Positions 1 to 9,629 of a DNA stretch of 64,000 bases are shown here, in pieces. Origin of the DNA: Leptospira sp. WS60.C2. Lineage in GTDB: Bacteria; Spirochaetota; Leptospiria; Leptospirales; Leptospiraceae. The notes beneath the pieces were generated by a model. It did not search any database. It had not been told where the DNA came from and was given only the letters and a program-made list of their open reading frames with translations. The DNA lies in the NCBI RefSeq assembly GCF_040833955.1, contig NZ_CP162133.1:1634001-1698000 (forward strand). Reading direction: 5' to 3'. Each line of letters starts with the position of its first letter. Within the stretch, counting starts at the first letter, position 1. The translations under genes and the position numbers were made by a program.

Positions 1-585
1 GAGGAGGAAGTACAAAAGGAAATGGTCGATTTAGGACTCGAAGGGGGAAAATTGCAAGTAGTCCTCCGATGGGAAGAGAACCCAGAAGGGGAAGTAGAAG
101 AAGGCTCCAAATCCTATTTCCTATCCGAATCAGGACTTGACCAAATCGAATTCTATTTTAGTGCCAATCCAGGAGAAAAACCAAGACCCCTCCGCAAAGT
201 GGCTTCTGGTGGTGAGTTGTCTCGTGTCATGCTTGCTCTAAGGAGTGTTCTCGGCAAACAGGCACCTTCTCCACAGATGTTAGTTTTAGATGAAGTGGAT
301 ACCGGACTTGGAGGAGAAGCAGCGGAGGCGATGGCCACAAAGCTGAAAAAACTAGCAAGGAACTCTCAAATTCTACTCATCACACACACCCAACAAGTGG
401 CGGCAGCTGGAGACCACCAAATTAAGATCGAAAAACGACAAGAAGGTGGGAGAACCGTCTCCGAAGCCTCCCTTTTGGACTTTGAAGAGAGAAAGAGAGA
501 GCTCGCCCGGATGATTGGTGGGAAACAAGTGACTACGGCAGTCCTCAAGGCGGCCACAGACCTTTTGATGAAAAAAGCTGGTTAG
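1..585 (+). CDS. recN: DNA repair ATPase RecN, C-terminal part (5' truncated by window)
   Basis: This is the C-terminal end of RecN, an SMC-like ATPase that acts early in double-strand break repair. The frame is open from base 1, so the gene begins outside the window. Visible are the ABC signature stretch (ASGGELSRVMLAL), a Walker B segment (LVLDEVDTGLGG) and the switch histidine in LLITHTQQVAA. The N-terminal Walker A and the coiled coils are missing only because of the window edge. A 75-base gap with no evident terminator separates it from the exbB-like gene. Confidence 0.93.
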   Translation, partial: EEEVQKEMVDLGLEGGKLQVVLRWEENPEGEVEEGSKSYFLSESGLDQIEFYFSANPGEKPRPLRKVASGGELSRVMLALRSVLGKQAPSPQMLVLDEVDTGLGGEAAEAMATKLKKLARNSQILLITHTQQVAAAGDHQIKIEKRQEGGRTVSEASLLDFEERKRELARMIGGKQVTTAVLKAATDLLMKKAG

Positions 586-660
586 TCCTTTAAAAATAGT
601 ATTTGGCGAAAAAGGGAAGACTGAAAACTCTATTCGTAATCCTTCAATGGGGTCTCATTC

Positions 661-1278
661 ATGTCTTTTCCTTTCGCTAAATCAGATTCAATCATTTCAT
701 CGGTTCCCCCACAAACCATTCCCATTTTAATCATTTTTGTATCCATCGTTGGTTTTACCATCATTGTGGAACGCCTAGTGTATTACTGGAGATTAAAAAG
801 CATTCCTCAAGACCATTTTCGTAGAGTTCGGGAATTAGCACGGGAAGGGAAATGGGACGATGCAAAAGATGTTCTCACACAAGATGTGCAGTCACCGGCA
901 GCCGTTCTTTTGCGATTGGCTTTCGACTTAAAACGTCGTGGTGTTAATTTTTGGGAAGAGGACATTCGGCAAGAAGGGTTTCGCCAAATCTATTTGATGG
1001 AACGATACTTAACTGGGCTTGGAACCATTGCCACCATTGCACCGTTACTTGGTGTACTCGGAACAGTCATTGGGATTGTAAGGTCCTTTGCTGAAGGTGC
1101 TGGAACACAAGGAGCTGAGGTCGGTATCTCAGAAGCATTGATTACCACAGCGATGGGGCTTGCTATTGCAATTCCGGCATACATTTTTTATAACGTATTT
1201 AGCCGAATGAAGGAAGAAAAAATTACGGAAATGGAAAACGTAACGGATCTAGTGCTTCCACATTTGCAAAAACGATAA
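661..1278 (+). CDS. exbB: MotA/TolQ/ExbB proton channel family protein
   Basis: An inner-membrane proton-channel subunit of the TolQ/ExbB type, 205 residues, which is the usual family length. A first membrane helix lies near residues 20-40. After a cytoplasmic loop come two more helices (about 115-140 and 155-180), including the conserved [20 protein letters not shown] segment. The family uses the proton gradient, with an ExbD/TolR partner, to energise outer-membrane processes. The partner is encoded 5 bases downstream and bamA follows. No TonB or TolA gene lies nearby, so whether this is an Exb or a Tol system cannot be decided here. Confidence 0.88.
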   Translation: MSFPFAKSDSIISSVPPQTIPILIIFVSIVGFTIIVERLVYYWRLKSIPQDHFRRVRELAREGKWDDAKDVLTQDVQSPAAVLLRLAFDLKRRGVNFWEEDIRQEGFRQIYLMERYLTGLGTIATIAPLLGVLGTVIGIVRSFAEGAGTQGAEVGISEALITTAMGLAIAIPAYIFYNVFSRMKEEKITEMENVTDLVLPHLQKR

Positions 1279-1283
1279 AAGAA

Positions 1284-1715
1284 ATGAAATTTCGAAAGCC
1301 TCAAAAGTCGTTTAACAACATTGAATTGGCTCCGCTGATCGATGTCATATCGTTTATCGTTATCTATTTTTTAATGAATGCTACTTTGGAAAAAAACACT
1401 GCCTTAAAAGTGGAGTTACCAAGGTCTTCCAGTGTTGCCAAAGAAAAACAGAAAGATGAGCTTGTCATCACGGTTGATAAACAAGGAAAAATATATTTGG
1501 ATCAAAGTTCTGAACCGGTTCCACTGGAAGGACTGACCGAAAAAATCAATGGATTTTTAGGACCAGAAAAAGAACGAGATCCTAAAAAAAACAAAGTGAT
1601 CATTCGCGGAGATGGTGGTGCGTCCTACCAAGTTGTTGTTAAGGTGATCGATGCTGTGAATGCAGCGGGAGTGAGTCGCTTTAATCTAGCAATGGTAAAG
1701 GGCACATCAAAGTAA
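1284..1715 (+). CDS. exbD: ExbD/TolR family biopolymer transport protein
   Basis: A partner of the upstream ExbB-like protein. It has a short cytoplasmic N-terminus, one membrane helix (about residues 14-33) carrying the proton-conducting aspartate in the family context [16 protein letters not shown], and a periplasmic domain to residue 143. The family forms a dimer inside the ExbB/TolQ pore. It starts 5 bases after exbB and ends 3 bases before the TTG of bamA, so the three genes are almost certainly cotranscribed. Confidence 0.88.
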   Translation: MKFRKPQKSFNNIELAPLIDVISFIVIYFLMNATLEKNTALKVELPRSSSVAKEKQKDELVITVDKQGKIYLDQSSEPVPLEGLTEKINGFLGPEKERDPKKNKVIIRGDGGASYQVVVKVIDAVNAAGVSRFNLAMVKGTSK

Positions 1716-1718
1716 TTT

Positions 1719-4595
1719 TTGAAAATTCGTAAACATATAAAACTCTTTAGCCTATTCTGTTTATCTCTGCTTTTTTTAGTTTCTGCAGAGTGGGTTTCCT
1801 TATGGTCAAATCGTTCTGTTTATCTAGACAAAGTGATAACCAAAATTGAATTCAAAGGAAATATCAACACTTCTTCTGATGATATTTTAGATTTAATGGA
1901 TATGAGACCGGGAATTCAATTGTCCCAAGGTCTATTGAACGCTGATATGCGCGCCCTCTTTGTTTCTGGATTTTTTTATCACATCGACATCCAAGGGGAA
2001 GCTGATGGGGACGGAGTGAAAATCCTCGTCATTGTGAAGGAAAGACCAAGGGTCAAAGACATTGATTTTATTGGGGCGGATGAGGTTTTTCCGTCGGATT
2101 TAAGAGATAAAATTCCATTGAAGGAAAATGAAGTCATCACTCCCAAAAAAGTGACGCTTTCTAAAGAAGTGATCTTAAAAAAATATCGTGATGAAGGATT
2201 TTTCTTAGCCTATGTCCGATTTGAAACGGAACCTGTAAACCCAGAAACAAACACAGTTAAGGTGAAGTTTATCATTGATGAAGGGGAAGAGATTCCAGTA
2301 AGCAAAATCAATATTTTTGGAAACAATGAGATCGATACTTATGATATCCAAGGGATTATGGATTTAAAAGAAAGTGGTATCATTGAATCAGGAGTATTTA
2401 AAGAATCTGCGTTTGAATCTGATAAACAAAAAATTGCTGCCTATCTTAAATCACGTGGTTATGTAGACGCAGAAATTAGCAATGAAGGCACAAACTGGGA
2501 AATTCGATGGGAGAACCCAAGAAAAAAAGATAAACGCGTTGTTATTGTTAATTTTAAAATCATTGAAGGTGAACAGTATTTTTACAACGGATATACGACA
2601 AATCATGATTTAACCATTGCCCCGAATGGGATGCCTCAATTCTTAAACAAAGAAAATAACCCGATAGGAACACCCAAAGAAGAATGGGCTCCTGTATATC
2701 CGATTAAATTTTTAGAAGACCAATACGAATTTGCTCCTGCAGATGTTGGTGAAGTTTTTGATGAAACAAAATTTCAAAAGGATAGAGCGTCTATCAACGA
2801 AGCATACTCTGCGAAAGGTTATTTATTTGCTCAGGTCATTCCGAGACGAAAGGTAATTGAACTAAGTGATGCTTCTTTGTCTCGTTATGAAAACTGTGAT
2901 AAGAGGGGAAATGCCGATGCTACCTCCGATTGTAATGAAGAATACAGTCGATTGAACATCGCTAAACTAAGAAAAATCTACGAACAGGAACCAAAGTTAC
3001 GTGGAAAAAAGTTCATCCATGTTGATTTTACCATTCGTGAAAACAACTTAGCATTCATTGAAAATATCATCATCAAGGGAAATAAAAAAACTCAAGACCG
3101 AGTGATCCGTCGTGAGCTATTATTCAAACCAGGTGACTTATTCAATTCTACACTTGTGAATCGATCTAGGGAAAGGATATTCAACTTAGGTTACTTTAAA
3201 GAAGTCAACTTTAACATGAGACCCGGCTCTGATGAAACAAAGATGAATCTCATCATCGAACTTGTGGAACAGCCTACTGGAACCGTTTCGATGGGTGGTG
3301 GTTATGGAACCATTACTGGATTTTCCATCTTCACTCAGTTAGGTGAAAATAACCTAAATGGATCGGGTCAGCAGATCACTGGCCGTGTGGAGTTTGGTCC
3401 TATTCGTAGATTCTTACAAATTTCCTGGACGGAACCATGGTTTATGGACAAACCTTGGTCATTAACTCTCTCAGCATTTTATTCATCCAGAACCTTATTT
3501 GTGGGTGCAACATCGATTACCGAAAATAACAACCAAGGGATTAAAGAAGTTGCTTCGTATGAGAGGTCTGGGGTGGGTGTGAGCGCTGGTGTTGGACACC
3601 GATTTCTCATCAACTGGACACACTTTCATAGATACTCACCTTCGTTTTTTGCATCGACTCGACCAACTTCCCTGGTTTCAGACCAAGTTCTCGCAGAAGT
3701 TGATCGTGGTTGGCAGTTCCGTTCTCAATTAACGAATGGGATTGCGTATGATAGTCGTGATAACGTATTTAATTCAACTCAAGGTTTCAACTTAATCTTC
3801 TCTGTTGACAACGTAGGTCAATATTTGGGTGGAGAAAGCCATTTTGATCAATTCAGTCCAATATTAGAATATTACCATACTTGGTTTGATTATACGTTCT
3901 TTGGTTTGATTCGAAAAAATGCACTACGAAGATGGCGAGTGGTACAACAATTTAGAACTTCTTCTGTGTTTACATACGAAAGAACACCAAAATATCGAAA
4001 CCAAGACAAAGAAAGGATTCCATTTATACAAGTTCAGGATCGATTGTTCCTTGGTGGATATGAATCTCTTCGGGGATGGTTTTTTGATGATAAATACTAT
4101 CCTGACGAATGGAAGGATGGGGCAGCTAGCAGGGTATTGTTTACATCAGAGTTAAGGTTTCCAATTGAGCCTTCTTTGTTATGGTTTGTCGTCTTTTTTG
4201 ATGCTGGGTCTATGTTTGAAGAGATCAATCGAGCTGTCGGGGAACGAAGAGAATTTTTCAAGAATTATGATAGTTTGGTGGCATCTCAAAGATTTTCAGA
4301 GCCAATCGAAACCTACTTATTTGAAAATTATAATTCCTTTGGTAAAAAAATTCCTGATTCTCCACTCGTTGTGAACGACCCAGGAAACTTAGTGCTTTCA
4401 AGCAAAAACCTTTCGATGTCCAATTTCCGTTTTTCTTGGGGATTTGGACTCCGAATTCAAATTCCTGTGTTACCGCTACGTTTGTATTTTGCACAAAGAA
4501 TTCGTTATACGGGTGTGGATGATCGTCCATTTGGTTTGTATCCTGATAACAATAGTTTCCAGTTTGTTTTTGGAATTGGGGACATGCGATTCTAA
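1719..4595 (+). CDS. bamA: Outer membrane protein assembly factor BamA (Omp85)
   Basis: The Omp85-family insertase of beta-barrel outer-membrane proteins, 958 residues, longer than the roughly 800 of E. coli BamA. The start is TTG, 3 bases after exbD. An N-terminal hydrophobic segment (about 7-27) is followed by a series of POTRA-like repeats to about residue 515. The barrel begins near VSMGGGYGTITGF, and the chain ends in phenylalanine, as expected of a Bam substrate. The loop-6 motif, usually V/I-R-G-F/Y, reads LRGW at residues 784-787. A cysteine-containing insertion (NCDKRG...SDC) lies before the last POTRA. The helicase gene follows with no gap. Confidence 0.92.
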   Translation: MKIRKHIKLFSLFCLSLLFLVSAEWVSLWSNRSVYLDKVITKIEFKGNINTSSDDILDLMDMRPGIQLSQGLLNADMRALFVSGFFYHIDIQGEADGDGVKILVIVKERPRVKDIDFIGADEVFPSDLRDKIPLKENEVITPKKVTLSKEVILKKYRDEGFFLAYVRFETEPVNPETNTVKVKFIIDEGEEIPVSKINIFGNNEIDTYDIQGIMDLKESGIIESGVFKESAFESDKQKIAAYLKSRGYVDAEISNEGTNWEIRWENPRKKDKRVVIVNFKIIEGEQYFYNGYTTNHDLTIAPNGMPQFLNKENNPIGTPKEEWAPVYPIKFLEDQYEFAPADVGEVFDETKFQKDRASINEAYSAKGYLFAQVIPRRKVIELSDASLSRYENCDKRGNADATSDCNEEYSRLNIAKLRKIYEQEPKLRGKKFIHVDFTIRENNLAFIENIIIKGNKKTQDRVIRRELLFKPGDLFNSTLVNRSRERIFNLGYFKEVNFNMRPGSDETKMNLIIELVEQPTGTVSMGGGYGTITGFSIFTQLGENNLNGSGQQITGRVEFGPIRRFLQISWTEPWFMDKPWSLTLSAFYSSRTLFVGATSITENNNQGIKEVASYERSGVGVSAGVGHRFLINWTHFHRYSPSFFASTRPTSLVSDQVLAEVDRGWQFRSQLTNGIAYDSRDNVFNSTQGFNLIFSVDNVGQYLGGESHFDQFSPILEYYHTWFDYTFFGLIRKNALRRWRVVQQFRTSSVFTYERTPKYRNQDKERIPFIQVQDRLFLGGYESLRGWFFDDKYYPDEWKDGAASRVLFTSELRFPIEPSLLWFVVFFDAGSMFEEINRAVGERREFFKNYDSLVASQRFSEPIETYLFENYNSFGKKIPDSPLVVNDPGNLVLSSKNLSMSNFRFSWGFGLRIQIPVLPLRLYFAQRIRYTGVDDRPFGLYPDNNSFQFVFGIGDMRF

Positions 4596-6779
4596 GTGGA
4601 GTTAGTTGGTCTTAATTCTGAACAAAAACTTGCTGTAGAAACGGTTGATGGTCCACTCCTGATTTTAGCAGGAGCGGGTTCAGGTAAAACAAGAGTCATC
4701 ACGTATCGGATCGCAAATTTAATTCTAAATCATAAAGTTTATCCAAATCAAATATTGGCCGTAACCTTTACCAATAAAGCTGCGGAGGAAATGCGTTCTC
4801 GGTGTCGTAGTCTTTTGCCCGAAGGAACCTACGAGCCATTTGTTAGAACATTCCACTCTTTGTGCTTGTATCTATTGAGAAGAGAAGGGAAAGTTTTAGG
4901 GCTAGGAAGTAATTTCACTGTTTATGATAGTGATATGCAAGAGTCCCTGATAAAAGAGATTCTCAAATCAAAGGAATTGGACACAAAGGAATTTCGTCCT
5001 TCAAGCCTTGCCAATCAGTTCTCCCAAGCAAAAGATTCTTTTTTAACAGCAGAAGAATTTGCAAAAAAAAAGGCAGAGGATGCTTATACCAAAACCATCT
5101 CTTCCGTTTTTTTGGAGTATGAGAAACGTAAGAGTTTAAGAAATGCATTAGACTTTGGCGATTTGATTTTAAAAACAGTGATTTTGTTTCGTGATTTTCC
5201 AATCATTCTGGAAAAGTACCAAAGGTTATGGAAATATATCATGGTAGACGAATACCAAGATACGAATAAAATCCAATACCATCTAGTGCAATCACTCTCA
5301 TCTTTTCATAAGAATTTGTGCGTAGTTGGGGATGATGATCAATCAATTTATTCCTGGCGCGGTGCCGATATTTCAAACATTCTGAATTTTAAAAAAGATT
5401 ATCCAGATGCCGTTGTTGTAAAACTGGAGGAGAATTATCGTTCTACGAAGACCATTATTGAATCGGCTGCTGTATTAATTTCGCATAACAAACAAAGAAC
5501 TAACAAAACCTTACGCACTGAAAATCCTTTAGGTGATAAAATTAGGCTAACTTCCTATCAAAATGAAATTGAAGAGGCAGAAGGGATCATTCAAAAAATC
5601 CAAGCAGGTGCCAGGAAAGGGCAAAAGTATTCTAACTTTGCGATTTTTTATAGAACAAACTCTCAGTCCCGATACTTTGAAGAGGCACTACGCAAACGGG
5701 CGATCCCTTATAAAATTTTTGGTGGGTTTCGTTTTTTTGACCGCAAAGAAGTAAAAGATCTGATTGCTTATCTATCTGTTGTTGTGAATCCCGTCGATTC
5801 TACTTCCCTTCTTCGGATCATCAATTCCCCACCAAGGGGCATTGGCGATACAACCGTCAATCGCCTGTTAACCTATTCTGTAAGAGAGGGTTACTCCTTA
5901 TTCGAATGTTTGGGAAAACCAGTCCCAGAGATCAAAAAGGGAACCATGCAAAAGTTATCTTCATTGTCGCGGATGTTTGAATCGGCAATGGAAGACCTAC
6001 CCAAGAAAACACCTTCCGAAATCGCATATGATGTTTTAGAGCATTCAGGGTATCGTGAGTTTTTAGAGAATGAAGGTACAGAAGATTCCTTTTCCCGTTT
6101 GTCGAACTTAAACGAATTTGTAAATGCGCTAAAAGAATATGAAGAGTCAAACCCTGAAGCTACTCTGGAATCGTATTTGAGTGATATATCCCTTATCACA
6201 AGTGAGGAAAACACAAAAGACCTTCCTGATTATGTAATCTTAATGACGGTTCATAATGCCAAGGGATTAGAATTTCATCATGTTTTTATGGCAGGAATGG
6301 AAGAGGGAACCTTCCCACATTTTTTATCGATTGATTCGCCTCTGGGCATTGAAGAGGAAAGACGTTTGGCTTACGTTGCGATCACAAGAGCCAGAAAACA
6401 ATTAGAGATCAGTTATTCACGGTTTACTCGAAAATTTGGAGAGGTAGAAGCAAGGCTTCCCTCCCAATTTTTAGAAGAATTACCAAAAGAATATTTAGAA
6501 GGGGAAGTGACGGAGAACCGATACGGTGTTCGTAGGCCTGAAGTCACACCAAGAGCAGAACGATTCCAAAAATCGGAAGAAAAGTTTGAGACGGTACTTG
6601 CTAGGGCAGGAGATGGCGAATTCCAAATTGGTACGCGAGTTAGACATAAAGTCTACGGAGAAGGACGCATTTTAAGCATTTCAGGAACAGGGGACAATCG
6701 AAAAGTGGAAGTTCGATTTGGTGCCCATTTGGATAAAAAATTCTTATTGGCATACACACCATTGGAGATAATATCATGA
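4596..6779 (+). CDS. pcrA: ATP-dependent 3'-5' DNA helicase, PcrA/UvrD family
   Basis: A superfamily 1A helicase of 727 residues, the standard PcrA/UvrD size, acting in excision repair and in clearing proteins from DNA. All motifs are visible: Q-motif LNSEQKLAV, Walker A AGAGSGKT (about 25-32), Walker B DEYQDTN, motif III GDDDQSIYSWRGAD, motif V TVHNAKGLEF and motif VI VAITRARKQL. The C-terminal part from about residue 670 (RVRHKVYGEGRI) resembles the Tudor-like RNA-polymerase-binding domain of PcrA. It starts with GTG directly after the bamA stop codon. Confidence 0.95.
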   Translation: MELVGLNSEQKLAVETVDGPLLILAGAGSGKTRVITYRIANLILNHKVYPNQILAVTFTNKAAEEMRSRCRSLLPEGTYEPFVRTFHSLCLYLLRREGKVLGLGSNFTVYDSDMQESLIKEILKSKELDTKEFRPSSLANQFSQAKDSFLTAEEFAKKKAEDAYTKTISSVFLEYEKRKSLRNALDFGDLILKTVILFRDFPIILEKYQRLWKYIMVDEYQDTNKIQYHLVQSLSSFHKNLCVVGDDDQSIYSWRGADISNILNFKKDYPDAVVVKLEENYRSTKTIIESAAVLISHNKQRTNKTLRTENPLGDKIRLTSYQNEIEEAEGIIQKIQAGARKGQKYSNFAIFYRTNSQSRYFEEALRKRAIPYKIFGGFRFFDRKEVKDLIAYLSVVVNPVDSTSLLRIINSPPRGIGDTTVNRLLTYSVREGYSLFECLGKPVPEIKKGTMQKLSSLSRMFESAMEDLPKKTPSEIAYDVLEHSGYREFLENEGTEDSFSRLSNLNEFVNALKEYEESNPEATLESYLSDISLITSEENTKDLPDYVILMTVHNAKGLEFHHVFMAGMEEGTFPHFLSIDSPLGIEEERRLAYVAITRARKQLEISYSRFTRKFGEVEARLPSQFLEELPKEYLEGEVTENRYGVRRPEVTPRAERFQKSEEKFETVLARAGDGEFQIGTRVRHKVYGEGRILSISGTGDNRKVEVRFGAHLDKKFLLAYTPLEIIS

Positions 6780-6797
6780 GGAATCGAGGGTAGGATC

Positions 6798-7226
6798 ATG
6801 AATTTATTTGGAAAACTCATTTTGCTTTTGAGCGTGAGTGTAACTTGTTTATCTGCACAGCAAAGTACAGGTTTGGCGGAAGAGTTTACTAAACTCGAAG
6901 ATCACATACGAAACCCAAAACTTACCGATGAACAAAAGAAAAAGAATTTTGAAGCCAATATGGTGAGTTCAGTCCGAAGCACCTTAACAAAACGTTTTTC
7001 CAATCCTAAAAAAGAACTCAAAGATTTAAAATTCCAAGATTTACAAACAGAACGTCCAGAAGGAACCAATACCTTTTACGTAAAATATAAAAATTTCTAT
7101 TTCCAATACTTATTTCCAGTAGATCCAGAAACCTATGTAACGCTACCATCAGAAGAAATTGTGTTAGAAAAACCAGAAGGTTTAGATTTAGGAGCAGGTG
7201 CTCATAAAGAAGAGAAAAAGAACTAA
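6798..7226 (+). CDS. Hypothetical secreted protein
   Basis: A 142-residue protein of unknown function. A good Sec signal peptide covers residues 1-20 (hydrophobic LFGKLILLLSVSVTCLSA, then AQQ). The cysteine lies before the predicted cleavage site, so a soluble periplasmic protein is more likely than a lipoprotein. The mature part is charged and has no motif I recognise. A Shine-Dalgarno-like GAGGGTAGG precedes the ATG. It follows the helicase by 18 bases. Confidence 0.7.
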   Translation: MNLFGKLILLLSVSVTCLSAQQSTGLAEEFTKLEDHIRNPKLTDEQKKKNFEANMVSSVRSTLTKRFSNPKKELKDLKFQDLQTERPEGTNTFYVKYKNFYFQYLFPVDPETYVTLPSEEIVLEKPEGLDLGAGAHKEEKKN

Positions 7227-7248
7227 TAGGTTTCAAACAAAAGGCGGA

Positions 7249-8118
7249 ATGGAAGAACAAGAATTTCAGGATGTATGGAAGTGGGTTCTATCTGTTGGAG
7301 ATTCCATCTTAGACATTTATAAATCAGATTTTCAAATTCGAGACAAAGGGGGAAACGATCCAGTTACAGAAGCTGATTTGTTTGCAAGCGAGTTTCTTTT
7401 TGAAAAAATTTCAAAACGTTTTCCTACACACGGTTTTTTATCCGAGGAAAAAATGGATACGGATTCACGACTGGGGAAGGAATGGGTTTGGATCCTTGAT
7501 CCGATCGACGGCACTCGGGAATTTGTTAAGAAGAATGATCAATTTGCTTTGAGTTTAGGGCTTGTTCGCAATGGTGAAGCCATTTGGGGAATCATCTTTA
7601 ACCCGGCTACTGGAGAGTTCTTCTCCAAAGGAAAACATAGTTTTTTTGCCAAACTACAAGCCCCTTATTCCACAGAAGAAAACTTTAGAACTTTAGTTGT
7701 ATCCTCTAGCTCCGTATTACATCCGTTACAAGAAGATAATGAATTAAAGAAAAAGCCAATTTTACTTGTCTCAGTCTCTGAAATGAAAGAAGGGCTTTTT
7801 AGCGATCCCTTTTGGAACGAAGCATTTGAAATTCGCTCCATGGGAAGTATTGCCTACAAACTTGGATTACTTTCTGCTGGGTTTATCGATTTAATTGTTT
7901 CTTTGAAACCTAAAAATGAATGGGATATCTGTGGTGGAATTTCTTTGTTAGATGAGGAACATTTTACTTTTTTTCCTTTAAAGGATAAATTTTATTCTTT
8001 TAACCAGAAGAATACTTTATCGTTTGGGCTTGTCGCTGGCAAAAAAAAGGCGGTGGAATATTTAGATTCGAAAATTGATTTCCACCAACTCTCACTGAAG
8101 GTGAAAGAACGATGGTAA
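7249..8118 (+). CDS. Inositol monophosphatase family protein, CysQ-like
   Basis: A magnesium-dependent phosphatase of the IMPase/3'(2'),5'-bisphosphate nucleotidase superfamily. Motif 1 metal ligands occur as SEEKMD followed by DPIDGT (residues 84-89 from this start), and the second metal motif as NEWDICGG. CysQ-type enzymes hydrolyse PAP from sulfate assimilation, but inositol-1-phosphate and sugar phosphates are also possible substrates. The frame opens upstream at GTG 7198 inside the preceding gene. ATG 7249 is preferred because AAAGGCGG lies just upstream and the family domain starts there. The end overlaps the glycosyltransferase start by 7 bases. Confidence 0.82.
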   Translation: MEEQEFQDVWKWVLSVGDSILDIYKSDFQIRDKGGNDPVTEADLFASEFLFEKISKRFPTHGFLSEEKMDTDSRLGKEWVWILDPIDGTREFVKKNDQFALSLGLVRNGEAIWGIIFNPATGEFFSKGKHSFFAKLQAPYSTEENFRTLVVSSSSVLHPLQEDNELKKKPILLVSVSEMKEGLFSDPFWNEAFEIRSMGSIAYKLGLLSAGFIDLIVSLKPKNEWDICGGISLLDEEHFTFFPLKDKFYSFNQKNTLSFGLVAGKKKAVEYLDSKIDFHQLSLKVKERW

Positions 8119-9251
8119 AAACCTATAAAGTCGGGTTAGACGCAAGACCACTTTCGACTCGAGTTTCTGGTGTGGGTCGCCTCATTGCAGAAACGTTAAA
8201 AGCCTTTCCCAATTCAGAGAAATATGAATTTTTACTTTTCTCGCATCTGCCAATCCATTCAGATCATAAATCGGTATTGGATTTACCGAATGTTAGATGG
8301 GTGGAAGGTGGAGGAATCTTAAAGTGGAAAGGGGGATTGTATTACAATTTATACATACCGTTTTACACTTGGACCCATCAATTGGATTTGTTTTGGGGAT
8401 CTCAACAAGTTTTGCCTCCTTGTCTCCCAAAAGATTTAAAAGCGATTCTAACCTATTGTGATTTGGTTTTGTATTTGTTTCCGAATACCATGCGATGGAT
8501 CGCAAAAATGCAACAACGTTTGTTTCAAGCTTACTCGGTTAGGCGCTCTAGCTTTATACTTTCTATTTCACAACAAACAAGTGACGATATGTGTAAAAAG
8601 TTTGGATATCCCGTTGAAAAAACGGGAGTTGCTTACCCAGGTGTAAACCCAATTGAAATGACAAAACTGTTGGATACACCAATTTCCAATCGTGTAAAAG
8701 ATTTGGGAACTGGTTACTTGCTGTCCGTCTCAACAATTGAACCCAGAAAAAATTATCCTTTTTTATTAGAAGTGTATCGGGAATACCGAAAAAAAAATCC
8801 CCACCATTATAGACCTTGGGTGATTGTAGGAAAGATTGGTTGGGAGTCACCTGAATTCATTGAAGAGCTGATTCAAGAAAGAACACTCTACAAAGATATT
8901 TTGATTTTGGATTCCGTTTCAGATTCAGAACTTCAGCATGTTTACAAACGAGCTGGTCTTTTTGTCTTTGCTAGTAAATACGAAGGTTTCGGTATCCCTC
9001 TAGTGGAGGCATTGTTTCATCATATTCCATGCATTGTTTCTGACATTCCTACGTTTCATGAAATTGGAAAGGAGGGAATTCAGTATTTGTCTACCACAAG
9101 GAAAGAGGATGCAAACGTTTGGGCGGAGGCAATCAATGAATTCTTTCAAAATCCAAAACCAGTGGATGTATCAATCGATCAGTTTCGTTGGGAAAATGCG
9201 GCAGCCATCACGGAATCTGTGTTTCGGCAAGTTTTAGAGGAAGGAGAATAA
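8112..9251 (+). CDS. Glycosyltransferase family 1/GT4 (GT-B fold)
   Basis: A 379-residue retaining glycosyltransferase of the GT4 type. The N-terminal Rossmann domain begins with KVGLDARPLSTRVSGVGR. The C-terminal half has SVSTIEPRKNYPFLLE and the E-x7-E donor-binding motif (EGFGIPLVEAL, near residue 290). Such enzymes transfer sugars from nucleotide donors to lipid or polysaccharide acceptors. The donor and acceptor cannot be told from sequence. No membrane helix is evident, so it probably works at the cytoplasmic face. It overlaps the phosphatase gene by 7 bases. Confidence 0.87.
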   Translation: MVKTYKVGLDARPLSTRVSGVGRLIAETLKAFPNSEKYEFLLFSHLPIHSDHKSVLDLPNVRWVEGGGILKWKGGLYYNLYIPFYTWTHQLDLFWGSQQVLPPCLPKDLKAILTYCDLVLYLFPNTMRWIAKMQQRLFQAYSVRRSSFILSISQQTSDDMCKKFGYPVEKTGVAYPGVNPIEMTKLLDTPISNRVKDLGTGYLLSVSTIEPRKNYPFLLEVYREYRKKNPHHYRPWVIVGKIGWESPEFIEELIQERTLYKDILILDSVSDSELQHVYKRAGLFVFASKYEGFGIPLVEALFHHIPCIVSDIPTFHEIGKEGIQYLSTTRKEDANVWAEAINEFFQNPKPVDVSIDQFRWENAAAITESVFRQVLEEGE

Positions 9252-9629
9252 TCCTTTCTTTTTTGTCACAACCCCGGAGAATAAAATTTTGGTTTTGTCA
9301 AACTTGGGAACCACATGTAAGTGAAAACGTTCTTTCGTCATGGCTTGGATTTCGCATTCCCAATCATCTTGTGTAGAAACCAATTTAATCTTGTCACAAA
9401 GGATGTTTCCATCGACAATCCACTTAAGATTGTATTTGGTTTTTCCCCGTAAGAAAATAGAACTCATTTCTTTGGGATGAAACTTCCATGTAACGATTGT
9501 TTTATCACCTGATTCGTAAGGTTCCGTTACGGATGGAATCATAGAAATTCCTTTTCCTCTCCAGTTTCCCTTTACGTAATCATTCCATTGGTCTAAATTG
9601 GAAAAGTAGTTGTATATTAATGATTCCAA
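9234..9629 (-). CDS. Hypothetical protein, antisense-overlapping both neighbours
   Basis: A 131-residue protein of unknown function. It is the only long frame over this stretch, so I accept it. Its 3' end overlaps the glycosyltransferase by 18 bases and its TTG start lies within the 5' end of the divergent TlpA-like gene. The composition is rich in Trp and Lys (WKFHPKEMSSIFLRG, DDWECEIQAMT) with an alternating pattern suggesting a small beta-barrel or START-like fold, but no motif is recognised. The true start could be later. Confidence 0.55.
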   Translation of the reverse strand: MESLIYNYFSNLDQWNDYVKGNWRGKGISMIPSVTEPYESGDKTIVTWKFHPKEMSSIFLRGKTKYNLKWIVDGNILCDKIKLVSTQDDWECEIQAMTKERFHLHVVPKFDKTKILFSGVVTKKKGLFSFL

